Assembly: GCA_965660815.1 (NCBI GenBank)
Contig: CBFIBG010000022.1
Coordinates: 1 to 64,000, forward strand
Source of the DNA: Glaciecola sp965660815
GTDB taxonomy: Bacteria; Pseudomonadota; Gammaproteobacteria; Enterobacterales; Alteromonadaceae
DNA length: 64,000 nucleotides
Reading direction: 5' to 3'
Below the pieces are notes generated by a model. It saw nothing but the letters and a program-made list of their open reading frames with translations, ran no database searches and had not been told where the DNA came from. The position numbers and the translations under genes were made by a program. Shown here piece after piece: positions 35,372-45,146 of the stretch (position 1 is the first letter of the stretch; each line of letters opens with the position of its first letter).

Positions 35372-36493
35372 TTACCTTTTTTTAATGAGCAAACTACCAA
35401 TCGAATATCCGGCACCAAATGAACATAACAAACCATAGTCATCTTTCACTAAATCTTTGTGATGCAAATGAAAAGCGATTATTGAGCCAGCAGATGCAGT
35501 ATTTGCGTAAGTATCTAATACCACAGGCGCTTCTTCCCTAGTCGCCTCTCGCCCTAACAGCTTTTTACTGATTAATGTATTCATATTGATATTTGCTTGA
35601 TGTAACCACCAGCGTTTTAGATCGTGAGGGGTCAAGTCGTGCTGCCCCAAATGATCAGCAATGTGTTGAGCGGCCAAAGGACAGACTTCCTTAAACACTT
35701 TTCTACCTTCTTGGTGAAAAAGCTTGTCAGCCGCGTAGGGATTTTCGTCGGTGGCATGCGTCATGTAACCAAAGTTGGAGCGGATATTATTTGAGAATTG
35801 AGTGACCGCTTTGGTGCTCATTATATCGAAGGCGCTCTCGCTTGTTACTTGGTCTTCCCGTTCTAAGATAGTAGCAGTCGCCACATCACCAAAAATAAAA
35901 TGGCTGTCTCTGTCGGTATAATTTATCTGTGGAGACACAAGCTCAGGGTTAATGATCAATACTGCTCGTGCAGTACCGGCTGCAATCATTTCATACGCGC
36001 GATGCATACCAAATGTGGCGGCTGAGCAGGCAACTAACATGTCAAAACCAAATCCGTCTATACCTAACTCTTGCTGTACTTCAATTGCAATGGCTGGGTA
36101 AGATCGCTGAGTATATGCGCATGATACTATAACAGCATCGATTTCGCTGGCCTCCTTATTGGCAGATTTAAGCGCCGCTCTAGCCGCTTTTACAGCTATA
36201 TCGGCTTGATGAGACAACTCATCGTCCGCGCGCTCTTTGATATTAGGCCGCATTCTATGGATATCTAAGACGCCGTCTTTTTCGTAAATATAACGACTTT
36301 TTATACCTGAGGCCTTTTCTACAAACTCTGCGCTTGACTTTGGTTTGGGCTCAATTAATCCCTTATCAATATCGTTTTGGTTATTATGATTGAAAAAATC
36401 AGCATAAGCATTGTAGGCGTTTACTAGTTCTTCATTGGTTATCACATGCTCAGGTGTAAATAAGCCAGAGCCACTAAGTACTACCTTTTGCAT
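35372..36493 (-). CDS. Beta-ketoacyl-ACP synthase III (FabH-like)
   Basis: A thiolase-fold condensing enzyme of 373 residues. The catalytic triad of the KAS III group is intact: C156 in VACSAAT, H298 in LHQAN and N331 in NTASAG. It is about 50 residues longer than housekeeping FabH, with an insertion near residues 35-55, and more closely resembles the FabH-like enzymes that feed acyl-CoA from beta-oxidation into fatty acid synthesis (Pseudomonas PA3286 type); that assignment is from memory and moderate. AAGGAC precedes the ATG. It runs directly into prsK with a six-base gap, so it is co-transcribed with the two-component pair. Whether its product links to the prsKR regulon is unknown. Confidence 0.83.
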   Translation of the reverse strand: MQKVVLSGSGLFTPEHVITNEELVNAYNAYADFFNHNNQNDIDKGLIEPKPKSSAEFVEKASGIKSRYIYEKDGVLDIHRMRPNIKERADDELSHQADIAVKAARAALKSANKEASEIDAVIVSCAYTQRSYPAIAIEVQQELGIDGFGFDMLVACSAATFGMHRAYEMIAAGTARAVLIINPELVSPQINYTDRDSHFIFGDVATATILEREDQVTSESAFDIMSTKAVTQFSNNIRSNFGYMTHATDENPYAADKLFHQEGRKVFKEVCPLAAQHIADHLGQHDLTPHDLKRWWLHQANINMNTLISKKLLGREATREEAPVVLDTYANTASAGSIIAFHLHHKDLVKDDYGLLCSFGAGYSIGSLLIKKR

Positions 36494-36618
36494 ATCAGTG
36501 TCCTTTGTTTGTTATTTTTATTATTCATTTTACCTCTACTTCTGTACTTAGAGTAACACACTCACCAAGTGTTCATAATTTTGTCATTTAAGTATTAGTA
36601 ATTAATCTATGTTTTATT

Positions 36619-37530
36619 TTAGCGGTTAAACGTGGGTTCTGGTAACAAGGGTGCAATAATGTCGGCTACATGTCTAAATAATTGCATGCGCGTTGTTCCG
36701 TTTCGCCAAACCAAGCCTATTTCTCTGTAGGCGTCTTTTGACGAAGATATAGGTATCACCTTGGTGCCATTTAAAATCCCCTGATTCAAAGCCATAGATG
36801 GCAAAAATGTAAATCCCATTTGACTATTCACCAATGAAACAAGAGTGTGTAGACTGCTTGCCGTAAGCGGACTTACCTGCGCCTTGTGTGCCAAACCGCA
36901 TGCACTTACCGCGTGTTCTGTTAAACAGTGTTCTTTTTCTAACAAAAATATGCTGTTTTCTGGTAGCATATCTATGTTGATATTATCGGGAAACCGCGCT
37001 GCGTCGTCTTCGTGCGCTATCAAGTGGAAGTGATCTCTACCAAGTTCTAATTGTTTGCAACCAGGCGTTTTCATTGGCAAAGCTAAAACAAGTAAATCAA
37101 CGTTCCCCTCCAATAAGCTTTCCAATAAATTCTCTGTGGTGTCTTCGAGCAATTGTAATTGTAACTTGGGCAAATTCTGTTGCATCGACACGATGAGAGG
37201 TTCGAAGAGAAAAGGGGCAATTGTGGGAATAACACCAAGCCTTAAAGAGCCTTCTTGCCAATTACCACTAGATTGAGCAAAAGCCATCCACTCTTGAGTT
37301 TGGCCTAGTAGGATTTTTGTTTTTTCAACAAGAGACTCACCAAAACTCGTGAACACAAATGTTTTATGCTCTCTTTCTAAAAGTTGCTGACCTAAACTAT
37401 CTTCAAGGTTTTGAATGGCTGCGCTTAACGTGGATTGACTCACATTACACTTGTCAGCCGCTTTGGCGAAGTGACGCTCTTTGTGCAAAATTGTAAGATA
37501 GTATAAGTGTTTTAAATTTGGGAGGCGCAA
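36619..37530 (-). CDS. oxyR: Hydrogen peroxide sensor OxyR (LysR family)
   Basis: The 303-residue protein has a LysR-type helix-turn-helix (about residues 5-60; HFAKAADKCNVSQSTLSAAI in segments) and a substrate domain containing C202 and C211 in LEKEHCLTEHAVSAC. Their nine-residue spacing and context match C199 and C208 of E. coli OxyR, the disulphide pair that senses peroxide. The start codon is TTG (37528-37530) with AAGGA six bases upstream; the frame has no ATG nearby. It stands alone between the ketoacyl synthase operon and the phosphate block. The Prx-Grx fusion at 31020 is a likely target. Confidence 0.88.
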   Translation of the reverse strand: MRLPNLKHLYYLTILHKERHFAKAADKCNVSQSTLSAAIQNLEDSLGQQLLEREHKTFVFTSFGESLVEKTKILLGQTQEWMAFAQSSGNWQEGSLRLGVIPTIAPFLFEPLIVSMQQNLPKLQLQLLEDTTENLLESLLEGNVDLLVLALPMKTPGCKQLELGRDHFHLIAHEDDAARFPDNINIDMLPENSIFLLEKEHCLTEHAVSACGLAHKAQVSPLTASSLHTLVSLVNSQMGFTFLPSMALNQGILNGTKVIPISSSKDAYREIGLVWRNGTTRMQLFRHVADIIAPLLPEPTFNR

Positions 37531-37741
37531 ATGTTTTCCTTACCTTATTTTACATTCAAATCCGATAAGATAGTTTAGCGTTTTTGCTAGAAAAGGGGTA
37601 ATTTTTTAAACCGATTATTTTGTTCCATCAATAATAGTAATTACAACTTAAAAACCCTTGCTTGTTAGATCATTGGTCTCTGTCAAATCCAACTCTTTCC
37701 AATAACGTTTCACAAGCCCTTTGCCAATGAGATGACACATT

Positions 37742-37776
37742 GTAGGCGGCTATGCTTCTTGAAGCTTTTAGCCTAC
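37742..37776 (-). terminator. Hairpin at the end of pit
   Basis: On the minus strand GTAGGC (37771-37776) pairs with GCCTAC (37742-37747), and inside it GCTTC pairs with GAAGC around two bases. The structure includes the pit stop codon (37768-37770). No T run follows, so termination strength is doubtful. Confidence 0.35.
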
Positions 37777-39063
37777 CTGAAAAATAAATTTAAGTATGTA
37801 AAAGAATATGATTGAAAATAACGCACCCGCTGGCAGGGTAATGATCCAGGAGGCAACTATGCTTTTAATGGTAGATAGATTTAAAGCAGCAACACCTTGA
37901 GCCAAACCAACGCCTAAGACCGCGCCTACAAGGGTTTGAGTAGTAGAGATCGGGAGCCCAGTACCAGAGGCAATTAGAACAGTGGTGGCAGCAGCAAGCT
38001 CGGCAGCGAAACCTCTACTTGGCGTTAAATGGGTAATTTTATTGCCTATGGTTTTCATAACACGATGGCCAAACAGCGCTAGACCCATCACAATTCCAAA
38101 GCCACCTAAAGGTAATATCCACCAAGCCAAAGGCGAGTTATCAACGATAATACCATCGTTACTCACAACACTGACCACTGCGGCTAAGGGCCCAATTGCA
38201 TTAGCGACATCGTTTGAACCATGAGCAAATGCCATACAGCAAGCGGTTAACACCATTAACACTGCAAACACGCGTTCTACGCTAACATTTTGTTGTTCCT
38301 GAGTAAGTGACTCAGAAGACTGGTTAGCTTGTAAGCTTTTTGCACTGAGCTTACGCACAAAATATGCACCGATCCCAGCCACAACAATTCCGATACCGAC
38401 AGCCAGTAAGATTCCTTCCACAAAAGGCAAGCCAAGTCCAACGTGTTTTAATCCTTTTTTGATGGTCACCAAAGACATAATAAACCCAGCAAGGCCCATA
38501 TAGATGGGTATGTATTTGACAGACGCAGAAAGAGGGTTTTGCTTATCTAAAATGAGTTTTTTAGCGCTTAAAAATATGCCAATTGCAATAATGCCGGATA
38601 TGGCTGGAGTGACGATCCAACTGCCAACAATGCCGGCAATTTTTCCCCATTCAACCGCTTCAGTACTTACTCCCACTGCGGTGAAGCCGACAATGGCTCC
38701 AATAATTGAATGCGTTGTCGAAACCGGCCACCCCTTATATGATGCGATTACTAACCACAAGCCGGCCGCAAAAAGTGAGGAAATCATTCCTAAAACAAGG
38801 TATTCAGGTATGTCGGTGAAATATCCCGCGTCTATTATTCCTTTGCGTATGGTTGAAGTAACCTCACCCCCAGCTAGGTAAGCCCCAGCGAATTCAAATA
38901 CCATAGCAATAAGGATGGCTTGCTTGAGAGTAATTGCTTTTGAACCTACAGACGTACCCATAGCATTAGCAACATCGTTTGCTCCTATGCCCCAAGCCAT
39001 AATGAAGCCAACTACACCGGCTAATATAATTAATATTAAACCGTAACTTTGAATAATATCCAT
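37768..39063 (-). CDS. pit: Inorganic phosphate transporter, PiT family
   Basis: A secondary transporter for phosphate with about ten to eleven membrane helices in 431 residues. The duplicated family signature is clear: GANDVANAMGTSVGSKA near residue 28 and HGSNDVANAIGPLAAV near residue 279. It follows phoU by 81 bases on the same strand. Whether it is a metal-phosphate/proton PitA type or a sodium symporter cannot be told from sequence alone. Its place behind pst-phoU is noteworthy because low-affinity Pit and high-affinity Pst are often oppositely regulated. Confidence 0.93.
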   Translation of the reverse strand: MDIIQSYGLILIILAGVVGFIMAWGIGANDVANAMGTSVGSKAITLKQAILIAMVFEFAGAYLAGGEVTSTIRKGIIDAGYFTDIPEYLVLGMISSLFAAGLWLVIASYKGWPVSTTHSIIGAIVGFTAVGVSTEAVEWGKIAGIVGSWIVTPAISGIIAIGIFLSAKKLILDKQNPLSASVKYIPIYMGLAGFIMSLVTIKKGLKHVGLGLPFVEGILLAVGIGIVVAGIGAYFVRKLSAKSLQANQSSESLTQEQQNVSVERVFAVLMVLTACCMAFAHGSNDVANAIGPLAAVVSVVSNDGIIVDNSPLAWWILPLGGFGIVMGLALFGHRVMKTIGNKITHLTPSRGFAAELAAATTVLIASGTGLPISTTQTLVGAVLGVGLAQGVAALNLSTIKSIVASWIITLPAGALFSIIFFYILKFIFQVG

Positions 39064-39144
39064 GAGAAATAGACGTGATACTAGTGAAAATTTGCGTGGA
39101 GCATAAACGTATTAGGCTTAGATCGCAAATAAAAAAAAGACCGG

Positions 39145-39882
39145 TCAAAAATCTACGCTTAAGTTACTTTGCTTAAGCAATTTTTTCACTGTTTTTTTCA
39201 TACCGCTACTGTTCAAATTTTTGCCATATGTTAAATAAATAATATACTCACAAATGTTTTTACATCTGTCACCTACCCTTTCAAAGGAACGAATAGCCCA
39301 CAAAACATCCATCCATAAGGCAGCGTCTTCTGGGTTAGATTGAATTTCTTTGGCGGTTACTTGCAATATTTTTTTATAAGCTTTGTCTATGGCGATATCT
39401 TGTTGGTAGGCAAGCAAAGCCGCTTTGTCGTCTTGACGGGCGAAAGCATCAAAAGTCGCACGCATCATAGTAACATTGCGATTACCGATATCAACCATCC
39501 CCGCTAAAACCTCATCAGAAGAAGGGATACTTTTCTTAGTGACTAATTTGGCCACTCTGGCAATTTCATCTCCCATTCTTTCGATGTCGGTGGCCGTTTT
39601 AGAAACCGTCATAATGAGCCTTAGGTCGCCTGCGGTTGGATTTCGTTTTGCAATAATTCGCATGCATTCTTCTTCTACTTGTGACTCCATTGAATCAACT
39701 CTAGAATCGTTAAGAGACACTCGCTCAGCCAGACTAGGCGCATTTTCTTTTAATGCCAACAAAGTATTGATAAGTTGCTGCTCAATTACCCCTCCCATAG
39801 TCAGCACTGAGTGTTTCAAGTTTTCGAGTTCTTGATTATATTTGGTAGAAATATGAGTATTGAGCTGAATATGTCTTCGCAT
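39145..39882 (-). CDS. phoU: Phosphate signalling protein PhoU
   Basis: PhoU is a peripheral protein that dampens Pst transport and PhoR/PhoB signalling when phosphate is ample. The 245-residue product consists of two three-helix repeats, each with the metal-binding acidic motif (DIERMGDEIARVAK in the first and FERVGDRCKNICEY in the second). It starts 10 bases after the pstB stop and is clearly part of the pst operon. Confidence 0.95.
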   Translation of the reverse strand: MRRHIQLNTHISTKYNQELENLKHSVLTMGGVIEQQLINTLLALKENAPSLAERVSLNDSRVDSMESQVEEECMRIIAKRNPTAGDLRLIMTVSKTATDIERMGDEIARVAKLVTKKSIPSSDEVLAGMVDIGNRNVTMMRATFDAFARQDDKAALLAYQQDIAIDKAYKKILQVTAKEIQSNPEDAALWMDVLWAIRSFERVGDRCKNICEYIIYLTYGKNLNSSGMKKTVKKLLKQSNLSVDF

Positions 39883-39892
39883 AAATGCTTAT

Positions 39893-40699
39893 TTATCCGT
39901 ATCGGCCTGTTATGTAATCTTCAGTCTGTTGTTTATTGGGCATGGTGAACAATGAATCACTATCTGAGAATTCGATCAGTTCACCTGTGTGTATGAACGC
40001 TGCATAATCTGAGACTCTAGCCGCCTGTTGCATATTATGCGTCACAATAATTACTGTACACTGCTTTTTTAATTCGACTATCAGTTCTTCTATATATAAT
40101 GTCGTTAACGGATCAAGCGCAGAGGTAGGTTCATCCAATAATAAAATACTGGGCTCTAATGCCAATGCTCTGGCAATCATCAACCTCTGTTGCTGTCCAC
40201 CCGAGAGCGTCAGAGCAGAATCGAACAAGCGATCTCTCACCTCCTCCCATAGCGCAGCTTTGTTCAAGGCCTTCTGAACGCTATCGTCAAGCTTTCGCCT
40301 GTTTTTTTCACCTTGTATTTTCAAACCAAAACTAACATTTTCATAAATAGACATTGGAAAAGGATTTGGGCGTTGAAACACCATGCCAATCTGCGTTCTC
40401 AAGCGTGAAACTCGCTCCCGCCTATCGTATATATTGCGGTTATTTATCCACACTTCCCCAGACATTTTATGTGATTGAACGAACTCATTCATACGGTTAA
40501 AACTGTTAAGCAAAGTCGTCTTACCACACCCACTTTGCCCAATTAATGCCGTAATTTTATTTTTTGGGATTCTTATATTGATGTCTTTGAGGACGTGTTT
40601 AGAGTTCAACCAAACATTCAGTTTTTTTACATTTATGCTGGTTTGTGCTTCAGAGAACTCATCGACACTTAGCACGTCTCGTTCAAATAATTTAAACAT
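39893..40699 (-). CDS. pstB: Phosphate ABC transporter ATP-binding protein
   Basis: PstB energises high-affinity phosphate import through PstA and PstC. In the 268-residue product the Walker A GQSGCGKTT, Q-loop region VFQRPNPFPMSIYENV, ABC signature LSGGQQQR and Walker B ILLLDEPTSALD are intact; the PNPFPMSI segment is typical of PstB. The N-terminus is extended by about 20 residues. It lies 48 bases after pstA and 10 before phoU. Confidence 0.97.
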   Translation of the reverse strand: MFKLFERDVLSVDEFSEAQTSINVKKLNVWLNSKHVLKDINIRIPKNKITALIGQSGCGKTTLLNSFNRMNEFVQSHKMSGEVWINNRNIYDRRERVSRLRTQIGMVFQRPNPFPMSIYENVSFGLKIQGEKNRRKLDDSVQKALNKAALWEEVRDRLFDSALTLSGGQQQRLMIARALALEPSILLLDEPTSALDPLTTLYIEELIVELKKQCTVIIVTHNMQQAARVSDYAAFIHTGELIEFSDSDSLFTMPNKQQTEDYITGRYG

Positions 40700-40747
40700 T
40701 TTTACGCCTCACACGGCTTAAGATGTCTGAAAGCATGGCATTCTAAC

Positions 40748-42349
40748 CTATTCATATTGTTCGTACTGTCTGCGCAGTTTATTGCGTAGTATTATGGCTG
40801 AAATATTTAAAAGCAAAACAATTATAAGTAACAGTAAGCAAGTCGCGAACATTAAAGACGCTACCTGAGATTCGGTTTGATTATGAAAAGCACCGTCGTA
40901 AATAAACACGCCAAGATGCATAAACTGCCTCTCTAAATGGATAAATGGAAAGTCGCCATCAACTGGTAATGTCGGGGCGAACTTAACGGCTCCTACTAAA
41001 ATCAGTGGAGCAACCTCACCAGCGGCCCTGGCAATCGCCAATATCACTCCTGTTAAAATACCAGGACTTGCCATAGGCAATACTACTTTTTTGACCATTT
41101 CATATTTAGTCGCCCCCAGCGCCAGCGCCCCGGTTCTAAGATTATTGGGGATTCGATTTAATCCTTCTTCGGTGGCGACTATAACGACAGGTAAGGTAAG
41201 GATGCCCATGGTCAAAGACGCCCAAAGCAACCCCGGCGTCCCAAAAGTCGGTGAAGGTAATTTTGAAGAAAACAACAAGCTGTCTATAGAACCACCAAGC
41301 ACATAAACGAAAAAACCCAGACCAAAGACGCCATAGACTACTGACGGTACGGCCGCCATGTTACTGACGCTAATTCTGATCACTGAGGTTAATTTATTGT
41401 TTGGAGCATATTCGTGCAGATAGACGGCAGCAATCGCGCCAAATGGCGTCACCAACACCGCCATTATAATCACCATCAATAAAGTGCCAAATATGGCAGG
41501 GAACACGCCGCCTGTAGATGCAGCTTGCTTTGGAAAGTCAGTCAAAAACAGATAAATTTGATTAAAAAAGTATTGAACAGACTCCAATGTGGTAAGGCTA
41601 TTAGGACGATAAATATCTTGCAACTGGTTAATCGAGAAGCTTACGACCTCTGAATCAGATAACTTTAATTGAATATTGTAGTTCTGAATTTGCTCTATTA
41701 TGTCATTAGCGCTTAATTGCCAGCGTGTAAATTCGGCCAATTTTTTTTGATATAAAGGCGTAGATTGATCAACGCCTTGTTGATTTAATGCGTAAATTTC
41801 TTCGTGCAGAGGTTGCAATTGCTCTACTTGAATGTCGACCAGATTTTGTTGAAGTCGTGCTACTGTCGCCCGTAAGTCCTTCAACATCGACAAGTCGTAA
41901 TAGGTATTTTGATTTTCTGAAATCGATACAAATTGCCCTAATATACGCTGTCCTGATTTAGTTGATAATAAATAGACCTCGTTAGCCGGTGATATCTCTA
42001 TGTTGGGCAAAGGCTGATTGGAAAATAAAAACTGCTCTTTTAGCTTTTGTTGTAAGTTTATTGTCAATGTCTCTTGACTCTGATGGCTCAAAACAAACTC
42101 ATTAAAGCTTAACCTCTTAGCTTGATTACTGGAGATCGAAGAAGACGTTTGTGGTTGGAAAGTAGTGGTTATTTGAAACACCTTTTGTGGGACAAAATAC
42201 CTAAGCCCTTGCACACTTATAAAAATAGTTATGCCGATAAGCACTAAAACTAACATGGCTGCTGCCGTTATGACTAAGGTTTTAATCATTGAATGATTAA
42301 ACACGCTGACATAGTCCTTACTCAACTTGGTATCGTCTACATTAATCAT
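40748..42349 (-). CDS. pstA: Phosphate ABC transporter permease PstA, enlarged
   Basis: The C-terminal half (about residues 270-530) is the canonical PstA permease with six helices and the inner-membrane loop GALALGATKYEMVKKVVLP. The N-terminal half is an extra region: one membrane helix (about residues 22-45) and then a periplasmic segment of roughly 200 residues rich in Gln/Leu that looks coiled-coil. Total length is 533 residues against about 300 for E. coli. Long PstA proteins of this kind occur in several marine gammaproteobacteria. The start overlaps pstC by eight bases. Confidence 0.93.
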   Translation of the reverse strand: MINVDDTKLSKDYVSVFNHSMIKTLVITAAAMLVLVLIGITIFISVQGLRYFVPQKVFQITTTFQPQTSSSISSNQAKRLSFNEFVLSHQSQETLTINLQQKLKEQFLFSNQPLPNIEISPANEVYLLSTKSGQRILGQFVSISENQNTYYDLSMLKDLRATVARLQQNLVDIQVEQLQPLHEEIYALNQQGVDQSTPLYQKKLAEFTRWQLSANDIIEQIQNYNIQLKLSDSEVVSFSINQLQDIYRPNSLTTLESVQYFFNQIYLFLTDFPKQAASTGGVFPAIFGTLLMVIIMAVLVTPFGAIAAVYLHEYAPNNKLTSVIRISVSNMAAVPSVVYGVFGLGFFVYVLGGSIDSLLFSSKLPSPTFGTPGLLWASLTMGILTLPVVIVATEEGLNRIPNNLRTGALALGATKYEMVKKVVLPMASPGILTGVILAIARAAGEVAPLILVGAVKFAPTLPVDGDFPFIHLERQFMHLGVFIYDGAFHNQTESQVASLMFATCLLLLIIVLLLNISAIILRNKLRRQYEQYE

Positions 42350-44501
42350 TTATTGTGTTCCCTGTTCGAAGTTGCTTTTTGAGCAGTGAGGCACATGTAT
42401 TTATGAAAAAAGTGAATAAGAATAAAAGAGAGGCAGTGAAAAATAGAATTCGATAAACGGTGCTATCGATTCGAGCCTCTTGTAGCTCTATTGCAAGATT
42501 CGAAGTCAATGTTCTTAACCCCGAAAACAAGTCCCAGTCGGCAATTGGCGTATTCCCTGTAACCATCAAAACAATCATGGTTTCGCCAAACGCTCGGCCA
42601 AAACCAAGCATAATGGCGGCAATAATTGATGGCAATGCCACTACTAGTACAACATGGTTTAGTGTTTGTATGGGCGTTGCGCCTAGAGCAAACGCGGCCT
42701 GTTTGACACCATCAGGGACTTCATATAAAGCATCATCCATCAAGGTGTAAATGGTGGGAGAGATCGCTACGCCAAGCGCTAATGCAACCACTATAGAGGT
42801 TTTTGACAGATTCAATTCAGCTAAAAAAGGTGAATCTATAGTTTGTCCTGTAACATTTGTGGTGAATATTAATATTAGATATAAAGCGACTATCAAAAAA
42901 GTAAACAGCGTCGAAGAAACAATTAATTGAGCGTGTTTGTAGCGTTCAATGTTCAAGCCGTATTCAATCAGGCTTTTCAGCAGAGCGGTTAGAATTAGCA
43001 CAAGTGGAAGCGAGAAAACAAACACCAATATTGACAATATATGGCGTTCTGCAAAGGGTGCTAACCAGACCGCGGCAATAAATCCGATCATAACAGAGGG
43101 TATCGCCTCAAGCATCTCTATTACAGGTTTAACGCTATTTCTAACACGTTTTGACGCAAAATAAGCCGTATAGATTGCGGCACCTGCAGACAAAGGAATA
43201 GCCACAATTAAAGCTAACAAGGATGCTTTAAAACTTCCCATAATTAGAGGAATCACGCTGTATTTAGGCGATTGAAAATCGCTTGAAACAGACGTTTGCC
43301 AAATGTAATCAGGTTTTGAATATCCGGAGTATTGGTTTTTACCAAATAAAATATCAGCATTTGCCATGGCCGCTAAATTAACGATGTTATACCTATCCAC
43401 TTGCTGATCATTAAGCACAGTAAGTACTTCTCTGTTATAGTCTGTGAACGCAACAGCATTCAAATTAAGCATGGTTACATTTTCAATATCACCTGTAACA
43501 GAGTTAATAAACCATTGTCGCCCATTTTCAAAAGTTACCATAAGTAAATTATGAATAGGATCATGACGAATAAAGCTAGATTGTTCTGGATTCGGCGTAT
43601 CAAGTTCTATTTCCAATAGTTTTTTAAAAAGAAAAACACCTTGAACGTTCACCATACTAAATTTGATGATAGAAGGTGGATCATCAGCTTGAATATCGCC
43701 TGCCAATAACACGAATAAATCTAAAAAAGAGCTTGAGTATCCCACATTTAAGACGTCTGACGATAACTCAATTTTTTGCAAGATTTTACCATTATTATCA
43801 ACCACAAATATGTTATCGCTCGAAATCTTTGTATATTGTTCGTTGCCTTTACCCGGCAGTAAGTAATTTACTCTATCGACATTTAACACAGCGGGCTCTT
43901 CAACACTGTTTAACGTGTAAGTCACGACAAAGGATGTCTGTTCAGTATGAGCCACTAATATAAGGGCCCCCCCATGCTCAAAAATCTGGTAGTGCTCAAT
44001 GTCAGACTGTACTATAACCTTAGGAAGTTTGTTGGAATAAGCTAACCTAATAACTGAAGGACTATCAATTTGATAAACAGTCAATGCTTGATTGTTTTGG
44101 ATATAAGCGAGTTGATCTTTCTTTTTCCCGAGTAACCCTAGTAACTCATTGTCGCAGTTTGGTACAAAAGATTTTACTAGATCGACACTCGTGTCAGTTA
44201 ACTGACTTATCTTGAGAGCACAGTCGACCCATTCAATTTTAAGCTGTTTTGAATGCAAGTGCGTTATGCCTATATAACTTTTGGCAGTTTGTTTTTCTTT
44301 TGATAAGGGCTGATGCAAGCTGAGCGAAGAGCTTTGCTCAACATCAATTGACTTGAGTAAAGGTGCGGCGTTATAGAATATATGTAATATTAATGTAGCA
44401 AAGGTGGCTAATACTAGCAGACCAGAAGTGGTAACTACATATTTGAATATTAAATCTCGTCTCAGACGAGCCTTTTCAAGAGCTGTGCTTATGCTTTTCA
44501 T
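42342..44501 (-). CDS. pstC: Phosphate ABC transporter permease PstC, enlarged
   Basis: A 719-residue protein with one N-terminal helix (about residues 20-45), a periplasmic domain of about 350 residues made of short beta-strand-like repeats suggestive of a propeller, and a C-terminal permease domain with about six helices and the coupling loop AFALGATPIQTLNHVV. E. coli PstC is near 320 residues; the long form is known in related marine genera. It is the first gene of pstC-pstA-pstB-phoU. No phosphate-binding pstS precedes it, and I see no Pho box in the 95 bases shared with divergent gcvR. The binding protein must be elsewhere. Confidence 0.92.
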   Translation of the reverse strand: MKSISTALEKARLRRDLIFKYVVTTSGLLVLATFATLILHIFYNAAPLLKSIDVEQSSSLSLHQPLSKEKQTAKSYIGITHLHSKQLKIEWVDCALKISQLTDTSVDLVKSFVPNCDNELLGLLGKKKDQLAYIQNNQALTVYQIDSPSVIRLAYSNKLPKVIVQSDIEHYQIFEHGGALILVAHTEQTSFVVTYTLNSVEEPAVLNVDRVNYLLPGKGNEQYTKISSDNIFVVDNNGKILQKIELSSDVLNVGYSSSFLDLFVLLAGDIQADDPPSIIKFSMVNVQGVFLFKKLLEIELDTPNPEQSSFIRHDPIHNLLMVTFENGRQWFINSVTGDIENVTMLNLNAVAFTDYNREVLTVLNDQQVDRYNIVNLAAMANADILFGKNQYSGYSKPDYIWQTSVSSDFQSPKYSVIPLIMGSFKASLLALIVAIPLSAGAAIYTAYFASKRVRNSVKPVIEMLEAIPSVMIGFIAAVWLAPFAERHILSILVFVFSLPLVLILTALLKSLIEYGLNIERYKHAQLIVSSTLFTFLIVALYLILIFTTNVTGQTIDSPFLAELNLSKTSIVVALALGVAISPTIYTLMDDALYEVPDGVKQAAFALGATPIQTLNHVVLVVALPSIIAAIMLGFGRAFGETMIVLMVTGNTPIADWDLFSGLRTLTSNLAIELQEARIDSTVYRILFFTASLLFLFTFFINTCASLLKKQLRTGNTIND

Positions 44502-44596
44502 TAGATAATATTGCAGTGATATTCAACAACATGAGATGATCGAAGTGCGATCAAAACACTATCAAAAGAACAAATCAATAAAAAGGTAATAAAGTT

Positions 44597-45100
44597 ATGC
44601 AAGCAATGGTTCTTTCAGTAATTGGAAAAGATAAGCCTGGACTAGTAGATGAAATTGCAACAGTCGTTCGAAAGGTTGAGGGAAATTGGCTTAAAAGTAG
44701 TTTTTGCCAACTGTCAGGGCACTTTGCGGGGTTTGTTGAAATAATGCTCCCAGAGGATAAACATGAACAACTCGTTCAAATATGTCAAAACCTGTCCAGC
44801 TTGCAAATCACCCCTCTACCAGCCCATAAAGTAAACACTGGTATAGATAAAACTATTACCTTTGCTGTAACAGGCAATGATAGACGAGGCATAGTAAGTG
44901 ATGTCACAAGTTGCCTAAAGGGGTTTAATTTAAATATTTTAGAATTGCATACCTCTTGTGATAGTGCCCCTAATTGGGGTAGTCAATTATTTAGTGCTAC
45001 TATGGTGATCGAGGCACCTCAAGAATTTGAAGCGTCCAAAATTATAGAAGCCGTTGAGAATATAGCGGATGATTTAATGGTAGATTTAAAATCAGATTAA
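44597..45100 (+). CDS. gcvR: ACT-domain regulator, GcvR-like
   Basis: The 167-residue protein consists of two ACT domains (about residues 3-75 and 87-160; VIGKDKPGLVDEIA and VTGNDRRGIVSDV). This is the architecture of GcvR, which in E. coli binds GcvA to repress the glycine cleavage operon in response to glycine. No DNA-binding domain is present, so any regulatory action needs a partner. An AAGGT site precedes the ATG. The genome neighbours (divergent pst, downstream ppk1) do not point to glycine metabolism, so the family is solid but the target is only inferred. Confidence 0.8.
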   Translation: MQAMVLSVIGKDKPGLVDEIATVVRKVEGNWLKSSFCQLSGHFAGFVEIMLPEDKHEQLVQICQNLSSLQITPLPAHKVNTGIDKTITFAVTGNDRRGIVSDVTSCLKGFNLNILELHTSCDSAPNWGSQLFSATMVIEAPQEFEASKIIEAVENIADDLMVDLKSD

Positions 45101-45146
45101 AACTAACAAACCAAAGAAAATTGTTTAAGGCGAGGGCAATATTGAC

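Noticed and set aside
39127..39152. GACCGGTC palindrome flanked by A and T runs between phoU and pit, as a terminator
   Set aside because: The palindrome has no loop and cannot form a stable hairpin; it is better read as a chance site in an AT-rich spacer.
44502..44596. Pho box before pstC
   Set aside because: I looked for tandem CTGTCAT-like repeats on both strands of the 95-base divergent spacer and found none worth reporting.
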